DNA of 64,000 nt from Stemphylium vesicarium (taxonomy: Eukaryota; Ascomycota; Dothideomycetes; Pleosporales; Pleosporaceae): NCBI GenBank assembly GCA_004380135.1, contig QXCR01000013.1, positions 1-64,000 on the forward strand. The letters are read 5' to 3'. How positions within the stretch are numbered: the stretch's first letter is position 1; each line of letters begins with the position of its first letter. The notes below the pieces were generated by a model. The model worked only from the letters and a program-made list of their open reading frames with translations. It was not told the DNA's origin and ran no database searches. The translations under genes and the position numbers were made by a program. Shown one piece after another: positions 1 through 10,790 of the stretch.

Positions 1-2
1 AC

Positions 3-143
3 AAATCCGATCAAAATATAGCTAAGCGTCGTCGTGCTGTTGCTGCTACAAGCCAGCCTGACGCTGGTCCAGCAGTTGCGTCTCCCCCACCCAAAATCAG
101 CGCGCGCGGCCGCAAAATCAAGACACCAGCGAGATACAAATAG
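3..143 (+). other. C-terminal tail of an unidentified protein, cut by the window edge
   Basis: An open frame enters from the left edge and stops at TAG 141-143. The visible tail of about 46 residues is basic and Pro/Ala-rich and ends GRKIKTPARYK. Such basic tails occur at the ends of fungal transposases and retroelement proteins, but nothing diagnostic is visible, so this is only a guess. The upstream sequence would be needed to name it. Confidence 0.25.
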
Positions 144-865
144 TTCAAATAGAGCGCCATAGTCTACAAATCAATACACCAAGTTTTCTCGCGATAATCG
201 CTTATGTACGTGGCTCTACAGCCTCATTTTTCTATCGTCCAAAATACTGATGGGGCGGGCGGCACGCGAACATGGGCATTACGCGCGCACGGACTGTACT
301 ATGACTAGCCTGCGACAACTAACAAGGCTATGCACTAATGGAACACAGGGCACCTAGTTGGACAGTCTGTTGGTGGCAGCTGAGCACTGCAACTCTTGGT
401 CTCATGAAACTATACAAATCCTGGATCCCGAATGTGCTCTTAACATTAGCAGGTTCAAAGCGTCACAAGGCTAACTGCATGAGGAAGGGTCGGCTTGGGC
501 TAGACCCTTCCGTCGGCATGTTTACTACGCTAGTCCTCAGCTTTCGGGTAGAGGGGGCGCAGCGACACGACCCACTCGATTCTTTGGGGCTGTCTGCTGC
601 GCGCAATTGCACCCACGAGCGTGGCTGGTTCCAGAGTGGCGCTAGACAGCCATCTCTAGTGGTTTACTAGCACATAGGTAGATGCGTCTTGCTGCAAGAT
701 ACCATGCGCAGCATGCAGCGACCGGAGACCAGGCTGAAGCGACGGCTTACTTCGATGAACGCTGCCAGCTTTCTTCAGCTCGAGACCCTGCGAGTAGGTA
801 TAAATTAGAGGTAATCTTATTCCGTGTAAGAACAACACAGGTTGCTTGTTACATCGATATCGAAC
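144..865. other. Intergenic, no supported gene
   Basis: Short open frames occur here, but none has protein-like composition or usable splice sites. It separates the left-edge tail from the CorA-like gene and should hold that gene's promoter. Confidence 0.5.
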
Positions 866-3048
866 ATGGAAATCGATGACCATCTAGCACCTAATATCAA
901 CATTCATGGCATCAGCAACAACACCATAAAATATGAGTTGAGAATTCGCCTTGACGACGTGAAGTACAACTTCCCCAGTCCTGGGAATGAGATTCGATGG
1001 ATTCACATTCCAACCAACAACATGGATCTGGTAGCGGTCAGTACCACAGCCAAAAACGTATGAACGCAGTAGATGCTCATGGTATTAGACATGTTTCTCA
1101 AGATGCAACTCGAAATATGCCCTAAATCAGCGAATTGCAACGATGAAAGTCCGACCAGCTCTATCAAAGACCTTCAACACCCCTCCACATGCTAAACACA
1201 TGGAACCGTCGTGTACTGAGTGCGATGCACCACGGTCAGTATCGACCCACGTGCCACCGGGCCTTGATAAAGACCATGTTACATTAGGTTCTATCACAAC
1301 CAACAAAACTTGGCTGCCCTTGCTTTCGGTATACGTAAGATTCACCTTTGTGAATGGCCAAACACTCAGCTCAATGACCATTAGCTTCCGTACATGAGTT
1401 GGGCAACCTTTGAACAATACAGTGCAGCCAACTGTCGGCTCAAATCTACTGAACGAGACTACTCTCCGCTCCAACCGAAACTCCCAGAAATTACAAAAGC
1501 GGTGGGCATCGATAAAAGTGCCAACAAGTTCTCTACCAATAGTGATATGTGGCATCCAAGAAGGACTTTGGATCAATTCTACTATCCTGCTCTCAACGAC
1601 ACGAGCGACAGGGACGCTGACCAAACAATATCAAAGTGGAGTGGGAAAAGGCTGCCTCCTAATGGTAGAGACAAAGCTGTCGATGACAGTCTTCTCATTA
1701 TGGTTGACCAACTTTGGTGTTGGGTTCTCGACGACAGTGTGTCATTCTGTTAGTGCTCAATTTGTTGCTGACGTGCTAACGTGCGAAGACACTATTGTAT
1801 CAAGTTTCCCATCTACTGGAGCCGACAATACCCTTCCCGACTTCCAAGGGCTCTACGCTTGTGTTCGAAAGCATCTGGCAAGTTGCTCTACTGTGTGGGA
1901 TTTGCACTCCCTTCTCATCCGAGAATCTATGAGCTACATGTTCAATCAGCAGAACAAGATCCTGAGCGACCTTGTTGAGACTTACCGATGGGTCGCGAAC
2001 AAAGAGGTAAGGCCAGCGTCCTTGCTTCACTTTGCTAACTAATGCTTAAAAAACAGACTGCGCACCAAACCAATCACTTTCGGGAGTTCCATAGAGGATA
2101 TGCGGCCAATGAATGGGCTAGCTCGACATTCTTCGATGGCAGCCCTGAACTAGAGCGCGTACTCAAAGTTGCTGACATCATCGATGAACTGAAAATGATT
2201 CGACATATCCTTCAAACCCAAAGAGACGTGCTGAAGCAAGTGGTCGAAGCCTTGACAAGACTCAACAAATCCGATTCATCGCCAGGAATGCGAAACGGAA
2301 TTGAACAGGGCGTCTACGTGAAGGGTAATGAAGTCAAAGGAAACCTCACTGTAAATCTGAGGAACGAAGCAGGGCTTTTGCACAGTGTTGAGACTACGAA
2401 GGCTTTAGCGCAAAGCATATCCGGCGTGGCTGGGAAATATGTCACCTTTGCGGATGAGACAGTTGTAGCTGTGCTCATTGAACTAGAAGGTATCAATGGC
2501 GAAGCTGAGCACACGCACAGAATGGTCAGTTCAGCAAATCTAATGTCCATCGATATCAGCTCACGTCAATTCTTAGTTGCTTGATTTACTTGATCTCAAG
2601 TCCAAGACAGCCATGTTGTCTGAAGCTCGCTCGGCGCGAAAGCAGGGCCAAGCTGTGATGCTTTTCACAATCATCACTGTCATATTCGTAAGAAGACATA
2701 CTGCACCTCCTGTCAATAGGTTTTTAACACCGCGCTACGGCAGCTACCACTCTCATTCTTTACCTCGTACTTTGGTCAAAATGTATCCGAGATAACAGGA
2801 GATTCGAAAAATCCCAGCACGTGGGATTTGTGGCGCATAGCGAGTACGTTTGACAACCTCCCTTTTGATCTTGAGACTGACGTACTCCGGCAGCTCCTAT
2901 CATCGTCGTCATCATCGTTCTGTCGCTACTCACTGCTTATTCCATCACCGAACCCAAGAGTGTATTGTGGGTTCGGGATCGACTTTGGATTCGAACCAGG
3001 ATCTGGCGTCAAGGAAAGCGGAATATGGACCTAGAGAAGAACGAGTAG
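866..3048 (+). CDS. CorA-like Mg2+ transporter domain protein, eight exons
   Basis: I deduce eight exons: 866-1057, 1131-1334, 1385-1736, 1789-2006, 2057-2524, 2577-2687, 2744-2843 and 2894-3048, giving about 599 residues. All introns are 50-73 bp with GT..AG; the clearest branch points are near 1775 and 2037. The middle reads RTLDQFYYPALNDTS and LLIMVDQLWCWVLDD, followed by MFNQQNK and DLVETYRWV. These are hallmarks of the large fungal family with a C-terminal CorA-like domain. The end has a coiled stretch (LLDLLDLKSK), a first membrane segment (MLFTIITVIFLPLSFFTSYFG), NVSEITGD and WDLWRIA, then a second membrane segment (PIIVVIIVLSLLTAY) and a basic tail. The canonical CorA GMN loop is replaced by GQN. 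Real ion transport is unproven for this family. The frame is open throughout once spliced. The first exon junction (1057/1131) is the least certain, and an upstream exon is possible. Confidence 0.85.
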
Positions 3049-3454
3049 AGCAGTTCTGCTACATTATCAATAATAACATATATCGCATGTCCTCGAGACG
3101 TTTGAGCAAGTTGCGATGCGTTCCCTACAAACTAAGCAAAACACAAGATAATATCATAAGTAGGATGATGCTTAGGTGTAGTAGGAAAAATTAATATGTA
3201 GTAAATACAAAAACATCACTTTACTAGCCCAGTAGATTTCTGGCACAGTTATGTATATTGTGCCGTTCTATAGTTACTGTTAAAGCGGGTCATGCAACTG
3301 CACACGGAAGGCACTCTTTCTAGACATAACTTGCTAATCCCTACAGAGAGATGTGCGTCTCTAGATCCTATCACGTATTTCTGTAGTAGTCTAGAACTTA
3401 CGATATAGCTGTCTGTTCCTATATAAGCTCCCACAACCTACACTGTAATGTTGT
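3049..3454. other. Intergenic spacer between convergent genes
   Basis: AT-richer DNA between the ends of the CorA-like gene and the STAND-ankyrin pseudogene. No gene is seen; it should contain both 3' ends. Confidence 0.5.
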
Positions 3455-5998
3455 TCAAGTTTCCACGTCCCTGAGAAGCACATTCATAACATCCTCCTTG
3501 TTGGCCTCAGGCTTTACCTTCAGGGCCAAGTTTCCGCCCTCACCACGAAGGAAAGCTGACAGCGGGTTCATCCTACCCTCAACGATTAGGAACTGGCAAA
3601 TTTCCACATCTCCGCACGGTATGGCTACGATCAAGGGATTTTGATGCACCTCGTCCACATCGGAGTGGCCGTCTAAAATGGTATGCGCAAGATGAACCTT
3701 TATATACTCGTATCGGTTCTTGAACGCTGATCTACTTTTGATTCTCCGAACAAGAGGTGTCTCCCCATTGCTGTCAGTTCGATGTATGCTTCCAACTAAT
3801 TTCGGAAGTAGAAGCCGGAAGACCTCCGAATTGCAATATCCCGATGCTAGATGTAATAGCGTTCCACCTTGGGCGTCCAGGTACCAGAGTTGTGCTTCGA
3901 AGCCTTCCGCCTTCAGCAGATAGCTTACCACATCGACATGATTCACATGGATAGCCTCTGCAAGCGGCAAGAGATTGCGCAGATGTTCAGTCTTGAGCTC
4001 GGCGTTACGCTGCGCTTGATTTACTAAGCGCTGGACCATGGGCATGCAGCTGTATCTAGTAGCAGTACCTAGAAGCTCACTACCCCATTGTTCCTTAACC
4101 ATTGCATCCAGTGTAAGACCGACAAGGCTGAACGTCACCTCCCAATCATCCTGACGTACACGCAGATTGAACCAATGTTTCGTCATGAGATGGAATAAGT
4201 CCAAGCGTCGGAGTTGATGACACAGTTTGCATTCATCGAAAAGGATCTTGAGCTAAGACGAGTCGGGGTCCCACTGCATGATGTGATCAGCGGCACCCAT
4301 CGCTGGTGAAGGACGGTATATGTCGTTGTCAAAATCTGCGTTCGAGAGCATGTGGCGCAGCATATTTTCTGGGCCATAGAGTGCAGTAATGCTAAGTGGG
4401 TCATGCAGATAACTATAGAACTCCTACCTGAGCTTGATCGCGCATCCTGGCCGACAGTTCTGGCTGATCCAATTGTCGAGTACTCTGGAGTTCGCTTGGC
4501 AAAGGCTCTCTATAGCTGTCATGTAAGGGAGAAGTTCGCCTTTGACTGCGCCGAAATGCTTTACCCAATGGCTTGACGCATACACGAAAAGATGACCAAA
4601 TCCACGCTCGGTTGGGTCATACTGTATCATATCTTCTTCCCACTCATCCCATGTACAGTAACGATCGTACTCGAATGACTTCCTGTCACTGAACAAGTCG
4701 GAATCTTGAGGCAGCTCTTCGATTGCAACCTGTTCATCAGAGAACAGCGCGATGCTACCAATTTCTTCCAACTGAAGATACCGAATGTAAATGTTCAGGG
4801 CAAATGCCTCTAAGCTCATCATGTCGTCATTTGTAAAGGCTTGGGCGGGCAAGGCGGAAATAGCCGAGTCGTGCCCACACCACTTTCGCACAATGAACTC
4901 TCTGATTGACTGGTGTACGAGTTGGATCTGACGTTTCCCAGTGTCTTTGTAGTCGATCCGGGCGATAAAGTGGTGTATCAAGTGCATAACCCTTCCAGGA
5001 TCCACTCAGTCTGCTTGAGAGGCCACCATGTTGACGTTTCTCTGTTCTACAGCCAACGTCGCAGCCCAAGCGAGCTCTTGTATACTAAGAGATCTGGGTG
5101 CAACAGCGAGGAGTTTTAGCTCTACTTCCGCAAGCCCCTGGTCTTGCGGGTCGTTCGAAGAGTTTCGCGAAAGCAATTTGTCGTACAGGATCGATAGCTG
5201 TCCCAGCAAGGGCATCTCGTCCAGGAAGCGCCGCATTGGCCCAATCGCTCTGATGTCGCGAATTTCGATAAGTTCGACTACCATCTTCGTCCATATAGCA
5301 TTTCCTTGCGCCAGATTGAACAATTTCTCTACTGCAAGCTCTTTGGTGTCCCTTGGTAACGCTGATAACTGTCCTTTGACTGTATATCGAACGATGACAG
5401 AATCTCTGTTAGTTTCAGATTCCATGTCGATTCTGGAGACCTACTCCAGCTCTTCTAAGATCTTTAGGCGTGGGGTCTTCTCTAACAGCGTTTCCAGGTA
5501 CTTGAGAAGTGCCTTGCGTGATGCCCTATTACATTCATCTAGGCCATCGATAACAATAAAAAACAAGCGATCAAATGTGACAAGAACCTGTTCAAAAAAG
5601 TTCTGTAGCATCCTGATATTTGTCGATGGCTCAATGATCCCGGAATTTTGTTTCTGCCTGTACCACAGATAGAACGTTTTCTTCAGACCGGGAAGTTGCT
5701 GAAGAAGCTCCAAAATCAATGTAGATAGTATGTGGATGGCCTGACCAGCGTCATCACTGTGGCAGTAGTAGTAGCATACCTTTGGCCTTGGGAGTTGATG
5801 GTCACTTCTTCGAATCAGCTCGTCTGCTAGATACGCCATCGCAACAGATGTGACCTGGTTGACCCAAGGATTGGAAAGATTTACTATTAGCTTGGTTTGA
5901 ATAGTGCTACCGGAAGCGATGCAAGATATAATTATACATGATCTTGAGACTTTCATGCGGTCTTTGTACTGGTGAAATGCTGTCATTGTTTGAACCAT
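3455..5998 (-). pseudogene. STAND (NACHT-like) NTPase with ankyrin repeats, broken by four in-frame stops
   Basis: One minus-strand frame runs from 5998 to the natural stop at 3455 and is interrupted only by TAG 5441-5443, TGA 5006-5008, TAG 4424-4426 and TAG 4253-4255. No frame change is needed. N-terminal part: CYYYCHSDDAGQA, then a Walker B-like FFIVIDGLDECNR, typical of fungal NACHT proteins. Middle: helical STAND arm with LIHHFIARIDY and LVHQSIREFIVRKW. C-terminal half: ankyrin-type repeats (GGTLLHLASGYCNSEVFRLLL; NPLIVAIPCGDVEICQFLI). A clear P-loop is not visible upstream of 5800, so the 5' end is eroded or split by an intron. Intact relatives are thought to sense non-self or pathogen cues. 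Three of the stops can arise from CAG by C-to-T, the change made by repeat-induced point mutation. Several 60-250 codon pieces are open, but no full protein can be made. Confidence 0.82.
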
Positions 5999-6479
5999 TT
6001 TGAAATTTATGTCGCAGTCGATCTAGGTGTGTGGAAAGTCCATGCGGAAGTCGCCTGGGTTGCGAAGAAGAGAGTAAGTCAATGATAGACCAATGAGATT
6101 GAGGTAGTTCGGACTGCAGGATCGTCTTATTAGTAATCCCCTGTGGTGGCGCGACGCGGTATTCGATATCACCATTGGCACGACCATCGATCAGCAGAAC
6201 GGAAATTCGTCTGTGCGCAAGCGAGACGCTTGTGTTGCACAGTCTCCTGGGTAAGAACCTTACATACACGATATTGGCATTGTATCTGACGTTCGAATTG
6301 CTGGCCCTGTTGCCTCTCCTAATACCCCTGCAGCGTTTCTTGCACACAGTCCGCAACAAGCAATTCAATCTGGACTCTGTCAGAGACCCACTTACCTATA
6401 TAGGTAGGAGTTAAACTTATACAGGAAACCGCTAGGCCTAAAGAGGTAAACAATCAATCCAATCTGAACCTTCTAGGAC
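5999..6479. other. Eroded upstream region of the STAND pseudogene
   Basis: A 153-codon minus-strand frame (6368-5907) overlaps the 5' end of the STAND pseudogene, but its composition is not convincingly protein-like. The missing N-terminus of the STAND gene may lie here in decayed form. No other gene is supported. Confidence 0.35.
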
Positions 6480-7956
6480 CCACTTAATTGATTGTTGCGG
6501 AGTCTGTTCTTGGAGACTCCCGTATCAGCAACGCTGCTACGTCCGCTAGCACTCCCACCGGTTACCAACAGTCCTTTGTGGATAAGGTTGGCAGCTCTCA
6601 GTAGATTGGCTACTTGACCTATAAGACCTTCGAGACATATGATGTTCAAGGCTGTGCCGATGCCTGCAACGGCGAGAGGTACTGCCGTGGCTTCAACATC
6701 TATTTCGAACGCGACCCCAGTCTTAAGCCCGGATCAGATTGCCCTAACCCCGATTCCACTACTAACATCAAGTGCTTTCTATACGGGTACCCTGTTGTGG
6801 GCAATGCTGCCACCAATTAGGGCCAGTGGCGCGAGCAGTTCCAGGTCGTGATTGCTGGTAGCAACGGTTACAGCAAGCTCAACAAGGGTCTACCCAGCGT
6901 CGACAGCTTCAAGGCCCCAACAGCTCTCCCAGCAACCATCAACGCGCCGCTTGACAATGGCTACGATACCTATAACGGCATGCGCCTATTCAACGACAAC
7001 CCATACGATCCTGCGCTCTGTACTGCTGCCTGCCAGGCACAGACATCGATAAGGCTCACCCTGACTCTGATGGCAAATGAAAGCCGTGCAACTTCTTTAC
7101 CTCATACATTCTTACCAAGAATGACGTCCCCCTTGGTACCTACTGCGCCCTTTACACTCGCTCTTGGGACTCCAGCTACGCCCCGAACACCGGCTATTAT
7201 CACGGGGGTGACAGGTACTAAGTCATCAGTGCTGTTTCTTATGAGATCACCGACCCCAGCTCTGGCGTCATCCCCGGCCAGTCTTTTTCAACTTTTGCTA
7301 CCTCGACCAGCACATCGTCCAGTTCTTCGAGCTCATCCTCGACCGCCGCACCAACGCCGACTTTCATTCCGTTCCCCGCTGGCATAAATGCGTTGCTGAA
7401 TCCGGGCCTCGAGTCCAGCACAGGCAGCGGACCTTCGAGCAAAATGGACAATTGGTCCAGCGTTGGAGGCGGCCGCGTTTACCCCAACCGATATCAGCCA
7501 GCTGCCCATGGCGGCTTGAGCTATGCGTAAGTACCATCACATCCGATCGCAAAGCGAGAAACCGAGCTAATATTGTCCCACAGAATCATTATCTACCAGG
7601 GTGCATTCAGCAAATCCACGCCCATAATGTCACAGTCCCTCGCAGCTTTCGATACGACAAAGTCGTACACCCTCACCTTCTCATACGATCTGTACACTAT
7701 CTACAGGAGCTCCAGCTGCACACTATCCGTGTCTTTGGACGATGTCACCATCTATACCACGACGCTGACGCCTGCCGACAACTCTAGGACGAATAACCCT
7801 AGGTTGAACAACTGGAAGACCGTTACTTCGACTGCGATTACCCCTGCTTCGGGCGAGGCGGCGCTGTCGTTCAAATATGAGTGCTCGCCCTCCGGGTTTC
7901 AGACCAAAGCTTCCAGCTCCCTCTTCCTTGACGACCTGAGCTTGACCTCTAATTAG
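6480..7956 (+). pseudogene. Decayed secreted lectin-like protein (apple/PAN-like plus galactose-binding-like region)
   Basis: The frame reads through IGYLTYKTFETYDVQGCADA and YCRGFNIYFERDP, then GYDTYNGMRLFNDNPYDPA and KPCNFFTSYILTKND. This is a two-module Cys-rich pattern common in secreted fungal glycan-binding proteins. A Ser/Thr linker follows near 7290-7350, then a beta-sandwich-like end with NPGLESS, SYTLTFSYDLY and SSSLFLDDLSLTSN before TAG 7954-7956. A good intron lies at 7527-7583 (GTAAGT, branch GCTAAT, CAG). Damage: TAG 6602-6604, TAG 6818-6820, a one-base frameshift near 7044-7050, TGA 7078-7080 and TAA 7219-7221. No start codon or signal peptide is found upstream of about 6490, so the 5' end is lost. 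The downstream exon is undamaged. Confidence 0.75.
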
Positions 7957-8489
7957 GGGGATTCAGGTTAAGCCTTCTAGTTTGAGATCGAAAGACGCAT
8001 GACCTGAGGAGGTTTCTTGTACATATTCATATCTTCTTTAATCACTACTATTGATTTCTGCTATCGTTGTATCGACTGATCTCGCGCTGCCAATGTCGCT
8101 TCGAAGCACAATCATTGTTTTGAATGTCTTTAATGAGCGTGTTGAAACGCTCTGACGGTACTTCAGGATATAGTAGAGCGGGATCGGCTTACCGCCGAAG
8201 TCTATCAAGGTCGGTCTGTTCAGCGCGTCAAAGCGCAAGTATTTACAAAGGAAGTTTGATATAAATTGCCGATTCAATCCCTCAAACTCTTTCAGTTGGG
8301 TTGCGAAGAATACTGCCATGAATAACAACGGAAGCTCTCATCTGTTAAAAAGATATCGTTACTGCATTGAAATCGTTTTTCATTGTCAAAGACAATGGTC
8401 ACGGTAGTGAAGAAAATGATTACCTTGCCTTGTTTTGCGGTATCTTCGGCCTGTTGGTGGGGGGACTGCGCTTCCTAACCTATTCATTT
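7957..8489. other. Spacer with only a weak small frame
   Basis: A 96-codon minus-strand frame (8328-8038) is open but carries no recognisable motif. I do not call it a gene. The rest holds the 3' ends of the flanking genes. Confidence 0.4.
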
Positions 8490-9335
8490 TCAATAGTACT
8501 GACTTCCCACGTACCGCTCGATCGCTTCCCCACCGTACTTTTGAATTCCTGCGCGTTTTAACCCTTCGGAAGTCTTTGGCTCTGGTACCCATACTCCAGT
8601 CTCACACGCGTAGTAAATCCTCCTATGCTCTTTGTCCTCCGATTCTTCACCACCCCATTCCGCTCTCTGGCCTGGCGCGTGATATGAAATGTGCAGTTTT
8701 CCCGTCTTACCCACCATATCAGACGTAAGCATGAAGGACTCGAGAACGGGCATCTGAGCAACTGCTTTTGCGAGCCCGCCGAGAAAAGGATCGAAGGTTC
8801 CTGGGTCGGGGTGCTGCCGGAAGTCCGTCCAGCTGAACTCGCGCCTATCGACATTTCCGATAACGCCGCTCAGGGGGTCGTGATCGAAATCGTAGGCCGG
8901 TGTTGGACCAGTGAAGTACCATTTGCCAGATGGGGCGACCATGTCAAACGTGATGTCGAGGGACTTCAAGTGTGGCCAAGACGGTGGAATCGCGTTTTCA
9001 TCCGATGGCCAGAACAGCGTGGGGTCGATGTGCGCACTCAAAGTAAGAGTTGTAAGACGTTCTGAAAAGGTTCGAATTGATGAACTGAACGGGTCATATG
9101 TGTAGCCTTCTGGCACAATGCTCGGAACTGTGTACCTCTGATCTGAAGGAGTGCAGTGGTAAAGGACAATATTGGCAGAATTGAGCGAGCGGAAATGCGT
9201 CAGGGAGAGCTTGTTGGCAAATTCGGCGCGCGCCTCACCGCGCACCTTGGGAGATGTGTTACGAACCTGAGAAGACGGGGCACGGCAACCTATGTACGGA
9301 AGTGATGAAGGAGTCACTTTGCACAGGTTAAGCAT
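8490..9335 (-). pseudogene. C-terminal half of a disrupted F-box family protein
   Basis: A 281-codon open frame. It shows ARAEFANKLS, SANIVLYHCTPSDQR, LTLSAHIDPTLFWPS, WPHLKSLDITFDM and PVLESFMLTSDM, and ends in a region rich in charged and aromatic residues. This leucine-rich C-terminal half is familiar from Pleosporales F-box proteins whose N-terminal half carries the F-box. The matching N-terminal half lies upstream on the same strand at 10790-9936, and about 600 bp of AT-rich DNA sits between. The first 15-20 codons of this frame (from 9335) do not look like family sequence and probably come from the junction. Read alone it lacks the F-box, so it is unlikely to be a working ubiquitin-ligase adaptor. 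Confidence 0.65.
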
Positions 9336-9526
9336 ACGGCTAACCTTTAAGGACTAATAGGTAGCGTTACCCTATAGCTTACGTAATCCTATAGTCTTAG
9401 TAGAAAGCTACTATAGGATAAGTTACGTATATCTTATAATATTCTATAATATCCTATAATATCCTATAACATCCTATAAGGTATTATATATAAGATATAT
9501 AGGACCTTATAGAATATATAGGATAT

Positions 9527-9768
9527 TGTGGGAATTGTCACAGCCAAGCTGTGTACCGTTGCTGGGACGGACAGGGCTGTGTACCGTCGCTGGTACGGAC
9601 AGAGCTGTGTACCGTGGTTGGTACGAACCAGGCCGAGCAACGTTCGTGGGGATCCGACAACCTTTATAGCAGAGACAGCTTTGAAGAGAGAACTCGACAA
9701 TCGAACCTATTACCAAGACAGCATGCATTTATAGTTATTTCCTTTCATCACTAGTGAGCCTTCCAACA
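9527..9768. mobile_element. Solo LTR flanked by a 5-bp target duplication
   Basis: A 242-bp unit begins TGTGGGAATTGTCACAGC and ends GAGCCTTCCAACA, so it has the TG..CA ends of a retrotransposon LTR. It is flanked by GATAT at 9522-9526 and GATAT at 9769-9773, a perfect 5-bp target site duplication. No internal retroelement coding region is present, so it is a solo LTR left by recombination between two LTRs. It is less AT-rich than the DNA around it and carries three 28-bp tandem repeats near its start. The parent superfamily (copia or gypsy) cannot be told from this. Confidence 0.8.
9548..9631. repeat. Three tandem 28-bp repeats inside the LTR
   Basis: Units start at 9548, 9576 and 9604, each opening GCTGTGTACCGT and continuing with a GGTACGGACAG-like half. 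The first two are nearly identical and the third has diverged. They fall in the first third of the LTR, where promoter or enhancer repeats of fungal LTRs often lie. Confidence 0.75.
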
Positions 9769-9935
9769 GATATTAAGTTATATTTCCTAAGTATATAGCT
9801 ACTAAATAACGTACTCTTATAGTTACTATATTTAACTTTAAAATCTAAAAATTAGTACTTAATTCTTAAAGACTCTAAGTAACTATATTAATCTTCTAAT
9901 TATGCTAGTATAACCCCGTTTATTACGCGCCTAGC

Positions 9936-10790
9936 TCATTCCCGAGAACTAACCCTAGGACCCTCTAAGGACGGACCTTCACAAGATGTCGCCGATTCCC
10001 ACTCCGGATTATAGTCTGAATTCAACGAGTCCTGATCCGACCCCGCGTCAGAACCAGCCTCGCAGTCTGTAAACTCCCAGTTCACTGTCCTGAGCTCTGG
10101 CAGTGCCACCCCTAAATCTGGTGCAACGCTTGGTGCAAGTCTTCGCCCGCCCCAATTCTCGATAGTGAGATGCTGCACATTAGACAATGTGGGCAGATTT
10201 TCGGGTTGAAAAAGGCGCAGGTACGACTCTACCCAACGAGCGGATTGGATATTTTTGCAGTCACCAAGTTCAATCTGGAGCTCATCCACTTCCCGAAAGT
10301 CCGTCGGCGACGAAGCTCCCACAATGTTGAGCCGCACTACGTTCTTCACACCGTTTTCTTCCCAGGTTCGCAACACCGTGAAAATATCGCTTATACTTTT
10401 CGTAAATGCCTCGTTGGCATGTCGATCAAATAGTGACTCCTTGTGTTCGTATGCTTCTTCTGAATATGTTGGCAATTCCGCTTTGAAACTGATCCAGGAA
10501 AGGTGGTTGCGGCGATTTCCTGTTACAATCGACTGAAGCAACTCCAGTTCATCGCTCTTTACGCTTAGACGGTGAAAAGTAATGTTCTCGACTGCTTCCT
10601 TCCAAGTGCGATTGAGGATCGCGAGGCGAGGAAATTGAGATGGGGGACCATCGGGCTGGTAAGATTGTCCTATCGCGGAACCCCACTTTTCCTGGGCTGG
10701 GTAACGCTCTGCGAACCACACAATACGATTGATCAGCTCCTGTGGCAATCTATCCATGGCGCGACCAAAGTGGGGGAGGGATTGCACCAA
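9936..10790 (-). pseudogene. N-terminal half of a disrupted F-box family protein
   Basis: The frame opens at 10790, but the better start is the Met at 10757, giving MDRLPQELINRIVWFAERYP, an F-box-like opening. FPRLAILNRTWKEAVENITF and LSVKSDELELLQSIVTGNRR follow, typical of this Pleosporales family. It continues with LPTLSNVQHLTIENW and ALPELRTVNWEFTDCE and then stops at 9936 in an acidic, Ser-rich stretch next to the AT-rich insertion. The family's second half is found at 9335-8490. Intact F-box proteins bring substrates to SCF ubiquitin ligases; this half alone could still bind Skp1 but would lack its substrate region. Confidence 0.65.

Larger units (their letters stand above)
9336..9935. 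repeat. AT-rich insertion splitting the F-box gene
   Basis: This block is rich in TATAG, CCTATAATAT and TTAAAG words, unlike the GC-balanced coding halves on each side. It has a short direct repeat, CCTATAATAT, in near-perfect units at about 9445-9480. A solo LTR is nested inside at 9527-9768. The composition looks like DNA flattened by C-to-T mutation. Exact insertion borders are not visible, because target duplications around the outer block could not be found. Confidence 0.6.

Noticed and set aside
2980..3010. GATTCGAACC-like sequence resembling a tRNA T-loop
   Set aside because: It lies in the last exon of the CorA-like gene and no cloverleaf can be built around it.
4369..4427. Intron (GTAGGA..CCAG) in the STAND pseudogene at the TAG 4424-4426
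   Set aside because: The join is out of phase, and reading straight through gives good family sequence (HDPLSITALYGPENMLRHML), so TAG is a nonsense codon.
8038..8328. 96-codon minus-strand frame
   Set aside because: No recognisable motif, splice context or start context; kept as spacer.
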